Origin: CAZBXD01 sp965216395
GTDB lineage: Bacteria; Pseudomonadota; Alphaproteobacteria; Micavibrionales; SZUA-601
Length of the DNA: 64,000 bases
Direction: 5' to 3'
NCBI GenBank assembly: GCA_965216395.1
Contig: OZ244156.1
Location: forward strand, 868,001 to 932,000
The notes beneath the pieces are model-generated. The model ran no database searches. It was not told the origin of the DNA and worked only from the letters and a program-made list of their open reading frames with translations. Position numbers and translations under genes: made by a program. Every line of letters starts with the position of its first letter. Positions within the stretch are counted from its first letter, which is position 1. Of the stretch, positions 1-8,219 are shown piece by piece.

Positions 1-185
1 TGTTCCACCCCAGAGGCGCGATCCAATTCACCTTTAAAAGAAATCGTTTTTCGACGATAAGGTTCCTCGTTGGGCGATGTGGGGGCTGTTTCTGCATTGG
101 CAATATTTTGTGAGAGGACTTTCATTCTCTCGCCTTGTACCTTCATACCTGAGGCTGATATTTGCATTGATTGCATTAAATCCAT
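1..185 (-). CDS. flgC: Flagellar basal-body rod protein FlgC (partial, N-terminus)
   Basis: The reverse strand encodes the first 61 residues of a proximal-rod protein and runs off the window edge. Residues 1-30 carry the flagellar rod-domain signature, including SASGMKVQGERMKVLSQN followed by IANAET, which is typical of FlgC. The ATG at 185-183 follows an AAGGGAG ribosome binding site. It lies 27 nt downstream of flgB on the same strand, the standard flgB-flgC order. FlgC is exported by the flagellar type III apparatus and polymerises into the periplasmic rod. The C-terminal half is outside the window, so the length cannot be judged. Confidence 0.95.
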   Translation of the reverse strand, partial: MDLMQSMQISASGMKVQGERMKVLSQNIANAETAPTSPNEEPYRRKTISFKGELDRASGVE

Positions 186-212
186 GGTTTTTCTCCCTTA
201 AATCTTGATCTT

Positions 213-635
213 CTATCCGCGCATCGCCATTTTCAACATGTCGATATGTTTGGAATATAAATTTGTCGTCAATTGATAATTCATCGCTGTTTCAGAGGCT
301 TTGATCATTTGTTCTTCCAAAACAACGGCATTTTCACCCGGGGCCACCTCATAAACATTGCGATATTCTTCGCCACTGGGCGCACGTCCCACGGATTGTT
401 TTGTGGCCATATGATTGTCACTAGTTGCATTCATTTTCAATTTTGTTTGACCTGGGGTTTGAACACCATTCATATAACGGCCTAATGTCCGCTTAAAATC
501 TGGTGTGGATACTTCGCGCGCAGCATAACCGGGTGTATCTGCATGTGTGATATTTTGTGAAACAACACGTTGTTGCAGGGTTAAAAAACCCATCTTTTGG
601 TTTAAACCTTTAAAAAGACTGATCCCATTCAACAT
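213..635 (-). CDS. flgB: Flagellar basal-body rod protein FlgB
   Basis: A 140-residue protein of normal FlgB length. Residues 15-45 hold the rod signature LQQRVVSQNITHADTPGYAA, and the C-terminus is helical as in axial proteins. FlgB is thought to form the first rod layer above the MS ring and export gate. The ATG is preceded by AAGGG seven to eight nucleotides upstream. The gene heads a minus-strand flgB-flgC operon. It is divergent from the FlhB-like/fliO/fliP operon, with a 96-nt AT-rich gap (636-731) that must hold promoters for both directions. No convincing sigma-54 site was found in that gap. Confidence 0.96.
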   Translation of the reverse strand: MLNGISLFKGLNQKMGFLTLQQRVVSQNITHADTPGYAAREVSTPDFKRTLGRYMNGVQTPGQTKLKMNATSDNHMATKQSVGRAPSGEEYRNVYEVAPGENAVVLEEQMIKASETAMNYQLTTNLYSKHIDMLKMAMRG

Positions 636-731
636 AATTTATACCCTTTATTCATTGCGGAGCATTTTACCCCTAGTTTTCTTCATCCTATCGGCTCTAT
701 ACTCTTATTATAATTTTATGATGAGTATTGA

Positions 732-1070
732 ATGACCGACCATCCTTCTGATAAAGATAAAAGCAAGAACCATGCCAAAAAGCATAAACGCCTGATGGCT
801 GCTGCTCTTAAAAATGAATTAGAAAATGCTGAACTACCAAAGATTATTGCCTCTGGTCATGGAAAATGGGCTGAGAAAATTCTTGAAATGGCTTTTTCAA
901 ATGATATAAAAGTACGTGAAGATCCAGAACTGGCACAAATTCTTGCCACGCTTGAATTAAATAGTGAAATCCCAACAGAAGCGATTACCGCTGTGGCTGA
1001 GATTTTAGCTTATGTTTATCAAGCAGAGGGGCGAAAAATCTCGCCTAAAAACGAACAAAAAGATACATAA
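732..1070 (+). CDS. Stand-alone FlhB C-terminal domain protein (export switch family)
   Basis: 112 residues that match only the cytoplasmic C-terminal subdomain of FlhB/YscU export-switch proteins. After a Lys/Ala-rich start comes a conserved stretch: KVREDPELAQIL, then EIPTEAITAVAEILAYVY, the hallmark FlhB end. The four membrane helices of full FlhB are absent, and so is the NPTH autocleavage site. Such short paralogues (FlhX/YlqH type) occur beside flagellar genes in several phyla and may substitute for or modulate the FlhB cytoplasmic domain. It starts an operon with an unknown gene, fliO and fliP. The ATG at 732 fits the conserved region. Family assignment is firm; its exact role is inferred. 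Confidence 0.85.
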   Translation: MTDHPSDKDKSKNHAKKHKRLMAAALKNELENAELPKIIASGHGKWAEKILEMAFSNDIKVREDPELAQILATLELNSEIPTEAITAVAEILAYVYQAEGRKISPKNEQKDT

Positions 1071-1092
1071 AAAACAGAAAGTAGACACTATT

Positions 1093-1395
1093 ATGACTGA
1101 AACACCCCCTAAGCCAACCGAAAATGATGATATTCTCGAGGTTTTAGATAAAATTCAAGCTTATTTGATATGGGCTCAAGAGCAAATTAAAAATGATGTA
1201 GAAGTTGAACTGGCTGGCCTTGATTACTCTATCGAAGAAGCCTGTAAAATTGTTAGAGAAAGCGATCAAGCCATTAAAGATCAGGCTGAGCCCAAAATTG
1301 GTCTTATTGTCGAAGAATTGGAAAAATTGGCGCAAGCTTTGCGTGATCACCCAATGACCCAAGAAAATACTCAGGAAGATAAAAACGCAGGATAA
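1093..1395 (+). CDS. Small acidic helical protein in the fliO-fliP operon, function unknown
   Basis: A 100-residue acidic protein predicted by eye to be largely alpha-helical. It has a Pro-rich N-terminus and a hydrophilic C-terminal tail rich in Gln, Glu and Asn. No membrane segment or catalytic motif is visible. The ATG at 1093 is preferred over an upstream in-frame start at 1012, because the upstream extension is Lys-rich, overlaps the preceding gene and looks non-coding. It sits between the FlhB-like gene and fliO with short gaps, so it is presumably co-transcribed and related to the export apparatus. I do not recognise the family. Confidence 0.75.
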   Translation: MTETPPKPTENDDILEVLDKIQAYLIWAQEQIKNDVEVELAGLDYSIEEACKIVRESDQAIKDQAEPKIGLIVEELEKLAQALRDHPMTQENTQEDKNAG

Positions 1396-1404
1396 GAAAA
1401 CACT

Positions 1405-1722
1405 ATGGATATGGTCAATTATACACGGTTTTTTGTCGCCTTTATCTTTGTGATTGGTTTAATGTACGCGCTTAGCTGGCTTGCGCGTCGTTATCTGCCG
1501 GGCGCCATCCCTTTGACCGAGAATAATCGTAAAAAGCGACTCCATATTGTGGAAATGACACCATTAGACACAAAACGTCGCCTTGCGCTGATTAAACGCG
1601 ATGATGTGGAACATCTCGTTATTTTAGGCCCAAATAGCGAAACTGTTATTGAAACCAATATCAAAGCAGCACTTGACGCCAAAGCCACAAAAAAGAATAA
1701 TAAACGCGCAACAAAGGTTTAA
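1405..1722 (+). CDS. fliO: Flagellar biosynthetic protein FliO
   Basis: A 105-residue protein with one N-terminal membrane helix (about residues 8-27) and a short cytoplasmic domain. That domain contains RLHIVEMTPLDTKRRLALI followed by VEHLVILGPNSETVIE, the characteristic FliO core. FliO helps FliP assemble into the export gate in the inner membrane. It is immediately followed by fliP (6-nt gap), the usual order. The basic C-terminal tail is typical. Confidence 0.9.
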   Translation: MDMVNYTRFFVAFIFVIGLMYALSWLARRYLPGAIPLTENNRKKRLHIVEMTPLDTKRRLALIKRDDVEHLVILGPNSETVIETNIKAALDAKATKKNNKRATKV

Positions 1723-1728
1723 ATTACC

Positions 1729-2520
1729 ATGGTCATGAAACGTTTTATCCTCCCTGTCTTTCTTTTTACACTGCTCTGTGGATTATTTTACATGGCGCCC
1801 GCTCATGCCCAAAGCATTACGATGGATTTAGGCACCGAAGGTGACGGTAGTTTCACCAGTCGAATTATCCAAATCATTGCCTTAATGACTGTTTTGTCCT
1901 TGGCGCCGGGGATTTTAATCATGATGACGTCTTTTACGCGGATTGTTGTCGTGCTCTCTTTTCTGCGTTCCGCGATTGGTATTCAACAAACACCCCCCAA
2001 TACGGTGATGATCTCGCTGGCAATGTTCCTCACGCTGTTTATTATGATGCCGACATTTCAGAGCGCCTATGACAAAGGGATTGTGCCCTTAATTAATGAA
2101 CAAGTGACAGAGATGGAGGCGTTTGAGCTGACCACTGAGCCTCTCAAAGAATTTATGCTCCAACATACGCGGGAAAAAGACCTCAACCTATTTGTTGAAC
2201 TCAATAATGCCGGCCCGTTTGAAAAAGCCATGGATGTGCCCTTACAAATGGTCATCCCCAGTTTTATGATCTCGGAATTGCGGCGCGCCTTTGAAATTGG
2301 CTTCCTACTCTTCTTGCCTTTTCTCATTATTGATATGGTCACGGCGTCCATCTTGATGTCGATGGGGATGATGATGTTACCGCCGGTGATTATCTCCCTG
2401 CCCTTTAAAATTATCTTTTTCGTCGTGATTGATGGCTGGTATTTAATCTCGGGATCCCTCATCCAAAGTTACGGCACGCAACTGCCCGAAACGGCCGCGC
2501 AAGCGGTTGGTGCCGGTTAA
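1729..2520 (+). CDS. fliP: Flagellar export gate protein FliP
   Basis: A 263-residue integral membrane protein of normal FliP length. It has a cleavable signal peptide (about residues 1-27, ending AHA) followed by four membrane segments. Signature stretches are LMTVLSLAPGILIMMTSFTR, RSAIGIQQTPPN and the C-terminal MVTASILMSMGMMMLPP. FliP forms the pentameric core of the export gate with FliQ and FliR. The ATG at 1729 is used here; an ATG at 1735 is also possible and changes only two residues. FliQ and FliR are not in the window. Confidence 0.97.
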   Translation: MVMKRFILPVFLFTLLCGLFYMAPAHAQSITMDLGTEGDGSFTSRIIQIIALMTVLSLAPGILIMMTSFTRIVVVLSFLRSAIGIQQTPPNTVMISLAMFLTLFIMMPTFQSAYDKGIVPLINEQVTEMEAFELTTEPLKEFMLQHTREKDLNLFVELNNAGPFEKAMDVPLQMVIPSFMISELRRAFEIGFLLFLPFLIIDMVTASILMSMGMMMLPPVIISLPFKIIFFVVIDGWYLISGSLIQSYGTQLPETAAQAVGAG

Positions 2521-2529
2521 GATAAGATT

Positions 2530-2784
2530 ATGACTGAGGAAAAACTTGTTATCGGCGGCGCGTATCAACATTACCGCAATAAAAAACTCTATACGGTGCT
2601 CCATATTGCATTACACACACAAACCCATGAGAAAATGGTGATTTACCAAGCGCAATACACCTGCCCCGATTTGGCGCAGGACTATGGCGAATATCCGGTA
2701 TTCGCCCGCCCGTATGATAACTTTACCGCCTATGTGGAAACAGAATCCGGTTCACAACCGCGGTTTCAATTGATTGAGGAATAA
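2530..2784 (+). CDS. DUF1653 family protein
   Basis: 84 residues with the DUF1653 pattern: GGAYQHYRNKKLYTVL near the start, then HE-MVIYQAQY, the FARPYDNF block and a C-terminal RFQLIEE. The family is a small SH3-like fold of unknown function that is widespread in bacteria. It follows fliP by 9 nt on the same strand and may be read through from it. Its last codons are duplicated at 3571-3600 (see the repeat entries). A strong promoter for the next orphan gene begins seven nucleotides after its stop. Confidence 0.9.
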   Translation: MTEEKLVIGGAYQHYRNKKLYTVLHIALHTQTHEKMVIYQAQYTCPDLAQDYGEYPVFARPYDNFTAYVETESGSQPRFQLIEE

Positions 2785-2801
2785 AAATTATTGACATAAC
2801 T
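2756..2801 (+). repeat. Direct repeat A, copy 1 (3' end of the DUF1653 gene plus promoter -35)
   Basis: A 46-nt segment covering the last codons of the DUF1653 gene and the following TTGACATAACT. It recurs at 3571-3616 with 42 of 46 positions identical by direct comparison. The gene end RFQLIE is preserved in both copies. Confidence 0.85.
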
Positions 2802-2819
2802 ATATGCGCATAGTATATA
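2791..2819 (+). promoter_or_regulatory. Near-consensus sigma-70 type promoter for orphan gene 1
   Basis: TTGACA at 2791-2796, a 17-nt spacer and TATATA at 2814-2819. Transcription would start near 2826, and an AAAAAGGA ribosome binding site lies before the ATG at 2863. This is much closer to the general consensus than anything seen before the flagellar operons. Confidence 0.7.
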
Positions 2820-2862
2820 CTATTTAATAATTTCAAAAGACATAAATAAAAAGGATAAAACA

Positions 2863-3513
2863 ATGGAACTTTCGGACATGAAACAAACTGATTTTCTTGT
2901 TGTAGAAGTTAATGAATTACCAGAAAATCTTTTTAAAGATGACCATATTGTTGTTATCAGCACTATGAACTGTGTCCTTAGTACCATTGGAGAAGAAAAG
3001 TTAGAGCAGGAAAATATACAATTTATCAATACGAATAAAGAAAGCCAGTATTACCGATCTAGTATAGTATTTAAAAAAATGTATGACCGCTATTATCAAT
3101 GCGTACAAGAGATTAACCTATGCAATAACAAACGTCACGGTTATCAGTACGATTATGATGATACTCGTCTATTTCATAATCCTTCATCATCTGATTTTTC
3201 AAGCTGCCACACTGTACAATATTATGAACATGGCAAAAAAATATCAGAAACACAAAGACACAATGACGGAATTATCGTTAAAAAAGATTTCAAAAAAAAC
3301 GTAACCACTCAGTTTCAAGAAAACAAAAAACATAAGATTGTAATTACTAAATTAGATAATTGTGAAAAAACCAACAAAAAAGCTCAGAAAACTCTCGATA
3401 CAATAAGATGGGCCGACAAATTAAGATTCCTTTTTACCAAAGATCACCTGTCACCCGAAGAACGTTTTGATCAACAAGTTAAGAAGACAGCCAAAAAACT
3501 TGGCCTTGGATAG
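2863..3513 (+). CDS. Orphan protein 1 of a stacked pair, function unknown
   Basis: 216 residues, AT-rich codon use, no signal peptide or membrane helix. The N-terminal third (to about residue 60) is distinct. The middle has a MORN/YwqK-like rhythm: a KRHGYQYDYDDTR stretch, then VQYYEHGKKISETQRH. The C-terminus is basic, with KLRFLFTKDHLSPEERFDQ. Short stretches align loosely with the next orphan (3671-4555): the HG motif, Y-x(2)-GK/G-x(3)-T, and LR-(F/N)-x(2)-LSPEERFD against LEEEFES. They are probably divergent paralogues. The gene has its own promoter, and the gene pair is bracketed by repeated core-gene ends. The function is not recognised. Confidence 0.75.
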   Translation: MELSDMKQTDFLVVEVNELPENLFKDDHIVVISTMNCVLSTIGEEKLEQENIQFINTNKESQYYRSSIVFKKMYDRYYQCVQEINLCNNKRHGYQYDYDDTRLFHNPSSSDFSSCHTVQYYEHGKKISETQRHNDGIIVKKDFKKNVTTQFQENKKHKIVITKLDNCEKTNKKAQKTLDTIRWADKLRFLFTKDHLSPEERFDQQVKKTAKKLGLG

Positions 3514-3524
3514 TTTAAATCCTG

Positions 3525-3554
3525 TTTAACGATAACTTTCCAAAAATTATTAGA
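3525..3554 (+). repeat. Direct repeat B, copy 1 (relic of the 3' end of the TPR gene)
   Basis: 30 nt that match 4561-4590 at 26 positions. On the reverse strand both copies encode FLESYR followed by a stop. The stop differs (TAA here, TGA in the gene) and the serine codon differs synonymously. Upstream of that the relic has stop codons, so it is no longer part of a gene. Confidence 0.8.
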
Positions 3555-3570
3555 GCAAAGAGCCCATTTA

Positions 3571-3616
3571 AAACGCGGTTTCAATTGATTGAAAAATAAA
3601 ATTTATTGACATAACT
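3571..3616 (+). repeat. Direct repeat A, copy 2 (relic of the DUF1653 3' end plus -35)
   Basis: Second copy of the 46-nt segment at 2756-2801. In the matching frame it still reads RFQLIEK and a stop, although nothing upstream is coding. It ends in TTGACATAACT, which is the -35 region for the next orphan gene. Confidence 0.85.
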
Positions 3617-3633
3617 TTAGAATTTGTTATAAA
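3606..3633 (+). promoter_or_regulatory. Sigma-70 type promoter for orphan gene 2
   Basis: TTGACA at 3606-3611, a 16-nt spacer and TATAAA at 3628-3633. It lies in the duplicated segment and drives the gene at 3671. Confidence 0.65.
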
Positions 3634-3670
3634 AGTAATGTTTGTACTATAAAGAAAAGAGTTTATTACC

Positions 3671-4555
3671 ATGAAAGATATGCATAAATGGCGTTTTATT
3701 GAAAATGGCACACGGAATCAGTTAATGAGAGAAAATACGACACAAGGCGCTTCGACCCATTCTCATGAATTAAAATCTTTAGATATAGAACAAATAGAAG
3801 AAAGAATTCGTTATCCGTACATTGACAAATTTGGTAAAAATCATATTGCTAATGATCAGGTTATGTATATAGGGCCCGATATACAAGAATTTACTGTTAA
3901 TAACAAATCTGATGAAGCACACGGCTCTTATCGTCAATATTTGTGCCGCCAACTTATGGGGGCTTGGTTTTATCTCCATAAATCTATTAATATTTCAAAT
4001 GGCCAGTTACACGGCCTACAGCTAGCCACTGTCGAAAACGACAAATACGGGAGCGGATATAGCGAAAAAATATATAATCAGGGTTGTTTAAAAACGGAAA
4101 CTAAATACTTCAAAGACCCCCAATATTCTAATTGCGATGTAACTATTACTAAGACATATGACGAAGATAAAACTGTCTTAGAAAAAAAAGAAAAGACGAT
4201 ATACGAACACAGAGAATCTTATCAATATAAAAATTTAGATTTACTTGAAAAAAATAAATACCGCAAAGATCACTATAAAATATGCGGTTTAAAAATAAAC
4301 TTTATGAACGGCGAAGGAACTGCACAGTTTTATTCTAAAGAAAATGAGTTAAATATAAAAAAAACAAAAAAACTAAACCAAGAATTAAAGCTTATTAAGT
4401 TCAAGAAAAACTTAAGGAATTTTTTCAATTTTAACAAAACAAAAAACATAAATTTAGAAGAAGAATTCGAGTCGAATGTGTTTCAGGCAATTCAAAATAT
4501 GGAATATCGTCGAATAAAAAGAAAAAACTGCTTTATGATCAAAATAAAAGACTAA
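3671..4555 (+). CDS. Orphan protein 2 of a stacked pair, function unknown
   Basis: 294 residues, very AT-rich and Lys/Asn-rich towards the C-terminus. No signal peptide or membrane helix is visible. The centre has INISNGQLHGLQ followed by IYNQGCLKTETKYF, reminiscent of MORN/YwqK-type repeats and of the matching region of orphan 1. The C-terminus contains LRNFFNFNKTKNINLEEEF, similar in position and character to orphan 1. It ends 6 nt before the convergent TPR gene. The repeated flanks suggest that this gene and orphan 1 are alternative versions of one cassette. Orphan 1 and this protein are clearly not close copies. Confidence 0.75.
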   Translation: MKDMHKWRFIENGTRNQLMRENTTQGASTHSHELKSLDIEQIEERIRYPYIDKFGKNHIANDQVMYIGPDIQEFTVNNKSDEAHGSYRQYLCRQLMGAWFYLHKSINISNGQLHGLQLATVENDKYGSGYSEKIYNQGCLKTETKYFKDPQYSNCDVTITKTYDEDKTVLEKKEKTIYEHRESYQYKNLDLLEKNKYRKDHYKICGLKINFMNGEGTAQFYSKENELNIKKTKKLNQELKLIKFKKNLRNFFNFNKTKNINLEEEFESNVFQAIQNMEYRRIKRKNCFMIKIKD

Positions 4556-4560
4556 AGAAT

Positions 4561-4590
4561 TTCAACGATAGCTTTCCAAAAATTCTTGGA
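4561..4590 (+). repeat. Direct repeat B, copy 2 (3' end of the TPR gene)
   Basis: The functional copy: the last codons of the minus-strand TPR gene. It is repeated as a relic at 3525-3554. Confidence 0.8.
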
Positions 4591-7504
4591 AGAGTTCCAC
4601 CTGTGCGACTTGGGCTTTCAGGGTCGCAAGATCGGCCAACGCACTGCCGCGTGAAGGTTGTGTAATAATATCAAAGGCAGTTTGTTGCGGGGTGCCCACC
4701 ACATATTCACCGTAATTTTGCCGTAAACTATCGAGCGCTTTATTTTGACCACTCAAACTCAGTGCCATGGCTTTCTTTAAAATCAGATCACTGACCTTGG
4801 TTTTATCATCATTTGCATCAATGGCCCGCTTAATCAGGATATCAAGCGCATTAAGCGCCCCTGTCCAACGCCCGGCGCGCCAATTAATATCAAATTTGAG
4901 ACCTATCGCTTCATCAGAGTTTTTATTTTCAAGCAAACCAAGCGCGCGGTCAATTTTCTTGATATCAGCCAAAGCACGCGCTTTGACCAGATCACGCTTT
5001 GTTTGCAACTTCGGCTCAATCACAGAATTTTCACTTTCTTGTAATGCGCGCAACGCATCATTTGGACGGCGTTGCAACAAATGAACCACGGCTAAACGTG
5101 TACCAATTTCCACCGCTTGATCGCCAGAAGAGCGATAGCGTAACTGCTCTGTCATAAGCTCAGCCGCTTGATCAAGCAAATCAACTTCGACAAGGCGTTT
5201 GGCTAAATTTTCGATCGCTACATTGCCCGCATCACCCACAGGCGTTAATTCACGAAACTCATTGAATAATGCCAAAGCTTTAAGTGGCGAAAGCTGATCT
5301 GCGCGCCCATCGACGTATAGTTTGATAAAAACATCGGCCATTATTTTCGTAATCTCATCAATATCCGTTTGGTTTTTGGCTAAGCCAGCCGCCGTTTTTA
5401 AAACATTTAAACCGGCCGAATAGTTTTGATTTTCGATGTAATATTGCCCTAATTGTTGCATGGTTTTTATTTCTAAACGATCGCCGCGCCATGCAAAACG
5501 CAACCGCTCTAAGCGATTAATCGCTTCATTAAGGCTAATTTTTTGATCTTCCAATTGTATCGCCACCAGATCAAGCTCTGCTTTTGCATGATAAAGCGCA
5601 TCCCTGCCCTGTGCCGCTTTTTTAAGTTCTTCAATACCGATATCACGATTATCTGTTTTTGTCGCAATCAATCCGCGAAGATAACGGTAGGTTGATTTGG
5701 CCGCCGATGTTGTCAAACCATCATAAGAGAGACTATCAATCTTTTTTGATGCATTAAGCAAATCACCATTTTCTGCATCGGCTTCAGCGGCCATTAAAAT
5801 GAGGCTGACCTTCAATGCTTGCGGATAATCATCAACAAGATTCGATGATTTTAAAAAAGCATCGCGTGCGCCAACCCAATCTTTGGCTTGTCCACGTGCA
5901 TAACCCAGCCAAAGATACGCTTCGGGCTGTTTCTTCAAATCAGCAATATTAAGATTTTCTTCCGCGCGTTCTGAATTGCCCATCAAAGCTTCAGCCACAC
6001 CTTTAAGGGCAATAAAATCAGGGGTCTTATTTAGATCAGGTAAAATTTGAGCTGCAATTTCAAGAAGACCACGTGCCTCAGCGCCAAACCCATGAGAAAG
6101 ATAAAGTTTGGCTAAATCCGTGTAACCCGCTGCTTTCTCTTCACCCGTTAACTGCGTCATTCTTTTTTCAAGAACCTGTCGATTCTGATTAAAGTTTTGG
6201 CGCGTTCCTGCCTGCCAAGCTGTAAAATTAAACAATCTATTCTTTTGATCAGCACCTTGTATCATTGTTTGTTGTACACTTGATATACGATCACTTTCCC
6301 CAGATAAGTAAAAGGGTTGTTTATCTGCGGTAATTATTTCAACACCATCACTAAGCGTATTAACAATAAGACCATCCCCAATGGGCTGAATAACAACCCC
6401 AACATCCGATGAAAGAATTTTAAATTGGGGCTTGCGTTGTGTTCTTTCAGTATAGGCCTTTCCTTTGGAAAGCGTTGCAATAATTAACTGTTCACCAGAA
6501 TCAGGATCGTTAATTGTAACAATATTAGGATTATCATCAATCTTTGCAACCAATCGTGGCTGTCCTGGGGTCGTAATGAAATCTGGATTAAACTCAATCA
6601 AATTACCTGTCTTTGGTTTTTGGCTGACCAAAATATCCCAATTAAGATTATTTTGTACAACATTAACCGTCATTTCACCATCTGGTAATTCAAAACGATA
6701 TGCCGTTGCTTTTTTCGATGTAATCCGTTTGATATTCGCAAACTCTTTCTCCAATGTGCCTGTCACCTGTGGCGGGATAGAACTCAACACCTTATCAAAA
6801 ACCAGCCATAAATAGCCATGACGCTGGAAAGCGGCAATATTTGTTTTTTGTGCTGGGCGAATACGAATAAGCGTTTCACCAATTTCTGGTATTATGGGCT
6901 CAATAACACTTTCTTCAACAACGGGGATGGTTGAATTTGTTATCTCATCTGATTTGATTTGCGATTTCGTAGCTGTCGGTACTGGCGGCGCTACAGTTGC
7001 GGTTTTCTTTTGTGTAGGATTATATGATTTTTGAATGATTTTTGGTTTTTGTGGGCCGCGTGTTATATCTTCTTCTGTGACTTTGCGCTGACTAAAGACG
7101 GGTGGCTTATTATCCAAACGTAGGACATCAAATGCCACTTTTTTACCCACCCAAAATGCTTGAACATTTGAATTATCCGGCACTTGGAAAGTCACTTCTG
7201 TAACTTGGTCCGTCGTTACCTGCGTAATATCACGAATATAAGGCAAACGAATAGAGTTAAAATTAATATGAGCCGGTTTAGAAAACAAAATCGTAACGTT
7301 ATTACCACTTTGTTTCATTGTGTATTTAACGGGTATAGGCCAATCAAAAACGATACGATTATAACGTGTATGTTGCCCGCCGCGCGCTTGAATATCAATC
7401 GGCGCTGCGTAAGTTATGCCTGCGGTTATAAATGTTAACCATATGGTACCAAGGCATATCAAACCTTTCAAAGCATATTTATTGTGCAACCATTTGATCA
7501 TCAT
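4562..7504 (-). CDS. Large exported TPR-repeat protein linked to the motor genes
   Basis: 980 residues with an N-terminal signal peptide (hydrophobic core about 14-32, cleavage after TYA). Residues 35-330 form a beta-rich region that resembles AMIN-like domains of envelope proteins. From about residue 430 onward there are many TPR-like helical pairs, for example YTDLAKLYLSHGFGAEARGL and PEAYLWLGYARGQAKDW. The protein should be periplasmic and may scaffold motor or envelope parts. It is the last gene of the cheY-cheZ-motB-like-motB operon and its start overlaps motB by 26 nt. Large TPR proteins in this position are seen in other flagellated alphaproteobacteria. The exact role is unknown. The ATG at 7501 is an equally possible start. 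Confidence 0.85.
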   Translation of the reverse strand: MMIKWLHNKYALKGLICLGTIWLTFITAGITYAAPIDIQARGGQHTRYNRIVFDWPIPVKYTMKQSGNNVTILFSKPAHINFNSIRLPYIRDITQVTTDQVTEVTFQVPDNSNVQAFWVGKKVAFDVLRLDNKPPVFSQRKVTEEDITRGPQKPKIIQKSYNPTQKKTATVAPPVPTATKSQIKSDEITNSTIPVVEESVIEPIIPEIGETLIRIRPAQKTNIAAFQRHGYLWLVFDKVLSSIPPQVTGTLEKEFANIKRITSKKATAYRFELPDGEMTVNVVQNNLNWDILVSQKPKTGNLIEFNPDFITTPGQPRLVAKIDDNPNIVTINDPDSGEQLIIATLSKGKAYTERTQRKPQFKILSSDVGVVIQPIGDGLIVNTLSDGVEIITADKQPFYLSGESDRISSVQQTMIQGADQKNRLFNFTAWQAGTRQNFNQNRQVLEKRMTQLTGEEKAAGYTDLAKLYLSHGFGAEARGLLEIAAQILPDLNKTPDFIALKGVAEALMGNSERAEENLNIADLKKQPEAYLWLGYARGQAKDWVGARDAFLKSSNLVDDYPQALKVSLILMAAEADAENGDLLNASKKIDSLSYDGLTTSAAKSTYRYLRGLIATKTDNRDIGIEELKKAAQGRDALYHAKAELDLVAIQLEDQKISLNEAINRLERLRFAWRGDRLEIKTMQQLGQYYIENQNYSAGLNVLKTAAGLAKNQTDIDEITKIMADVFIKLYVDGRADQLSPLKALALFNEFRELTPVGDAGNVAIENLAKRLVEVDLLDQAAELMTEQLRYRSSGDQAVEIGTRLAVVHLLQRRPNDALRALQESENSVIEPKLQTKRDLVKARALADIKKIDRALGLLENKNSDEAIGLKFDINWRAGRWTGALNALDILIKRAIDANDDKTKVSDLILKKAMALSLSGQNKALDSLRQNYGEYVVGTPQQTAFDIITQPSRGSALADLATLKAQVAQVELFQEFLESYR

Positions 7505-8219
7505 TACTTACTTCCTGTTGTATAACGACGTCAATACGACGCGCAATATCATATTTAAATGAATCAGGAAAATCCCCTTTCAAATCATTATAACGTGTAT
7601 CGGCAAAACCTTGCACCGAAATATGGCGTTTGTAACCAAAACTATATAATTTTGTAGCAACTGATTGCGCGCGTGCCAATGATAATTCCCAATTTGATGG
7701 AAATTCTTTTGTTTGGATGGGGCGTGGATCTGTATGGCCATATATTTCAATCGCATTACCAATGCGCTTAAGCACTGTTCCCAGACTGTAAACGGCTTTT
7801 TCCCCAGTGGTGGAAAGTGTGGCTTGGCTGGGTGCAAAAATAATTTCACTGGGCATCGAAACAATAATGCGGTCAACCATCGGTGTGACAATAACCCCGT
7901 CAAACGCATCATTTTCTTTAAATAAATTGATCAATAAACTTGATAAATATTTCAAATCAAGCCCGTCATCTGTTTCAATAGATGAAATATTAAATTCAGA
8001 TATATCCACACCCGATTGTCCCGCGCTGCCCCATTCTGATTTAAACGCTGCGTTTAAACCGCCTGTGGCCATGGACCACTTATCCTGTTTAGGTGATGAC
8101 ATAGAAAACAGTAAAACAAAAAATGTCAGCATAAGCGTGATCACATCGGTAAAACTTAATAACCATGTGGTTTTACCCGCTTGTTTGACACGGCGCCCAT
8201 TTCGAACAGATATCGTCAT
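7479..8219 (-). CDS. motB: MotB-type stator protein with OmpA peptidoglycan-binding domain
   Basis: 246 residues. One membrane helix near residues 22-42 carries SFTDVITLMLTFFVLLFSMS, with the Asp that in MotB carries the proton. The C-terminal OmpA-like domain (about 125-240) has IEIYGHTDPRPI, NWELSLARAQSVATKLYSFG and IDVVIQ. It anchors the stator to peptidoglycan. It overlaps the upstream MotB-like gene by 4 nt (ATGA), indicating translational coupling. MotA is not in the window. Confidence 0.88.
   Translation of the reverse strand: MTISVRNGRRVKQAGKTTWLLSFTDVITLMLTFFVLLFSMSSPKQDKWSMATGGLNAAFKSEWGSAGQSGVDISEFNISSIETDDGLDLKYLSSLLINLFKENDAFDGVIVTPMVDRIIVSMPSEIIFAPSQATLSTTGEKAVYSLGTVLKRIGNAIEIYGHTDPRPIQTKEFPSNWELSLARAQSVATKLYSFGYKRHISVQGFADTRYNDLKGDFPDSFKYDIARRIDVVIQQEVSNDDQMVAQ

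Noticed and set aside
937..953. TGGCAC-AAATTC-TTGCC resembling a sigma-54 site
   Set aside because: It lies inside the FlhB-like coding region and the spacing is 1 nt too long.
7580..7912. Long alternative frame antiparallel or shifted within motB
   Set aside because: It is a shadow of the OmpA domain coding sequence with no support of its own.
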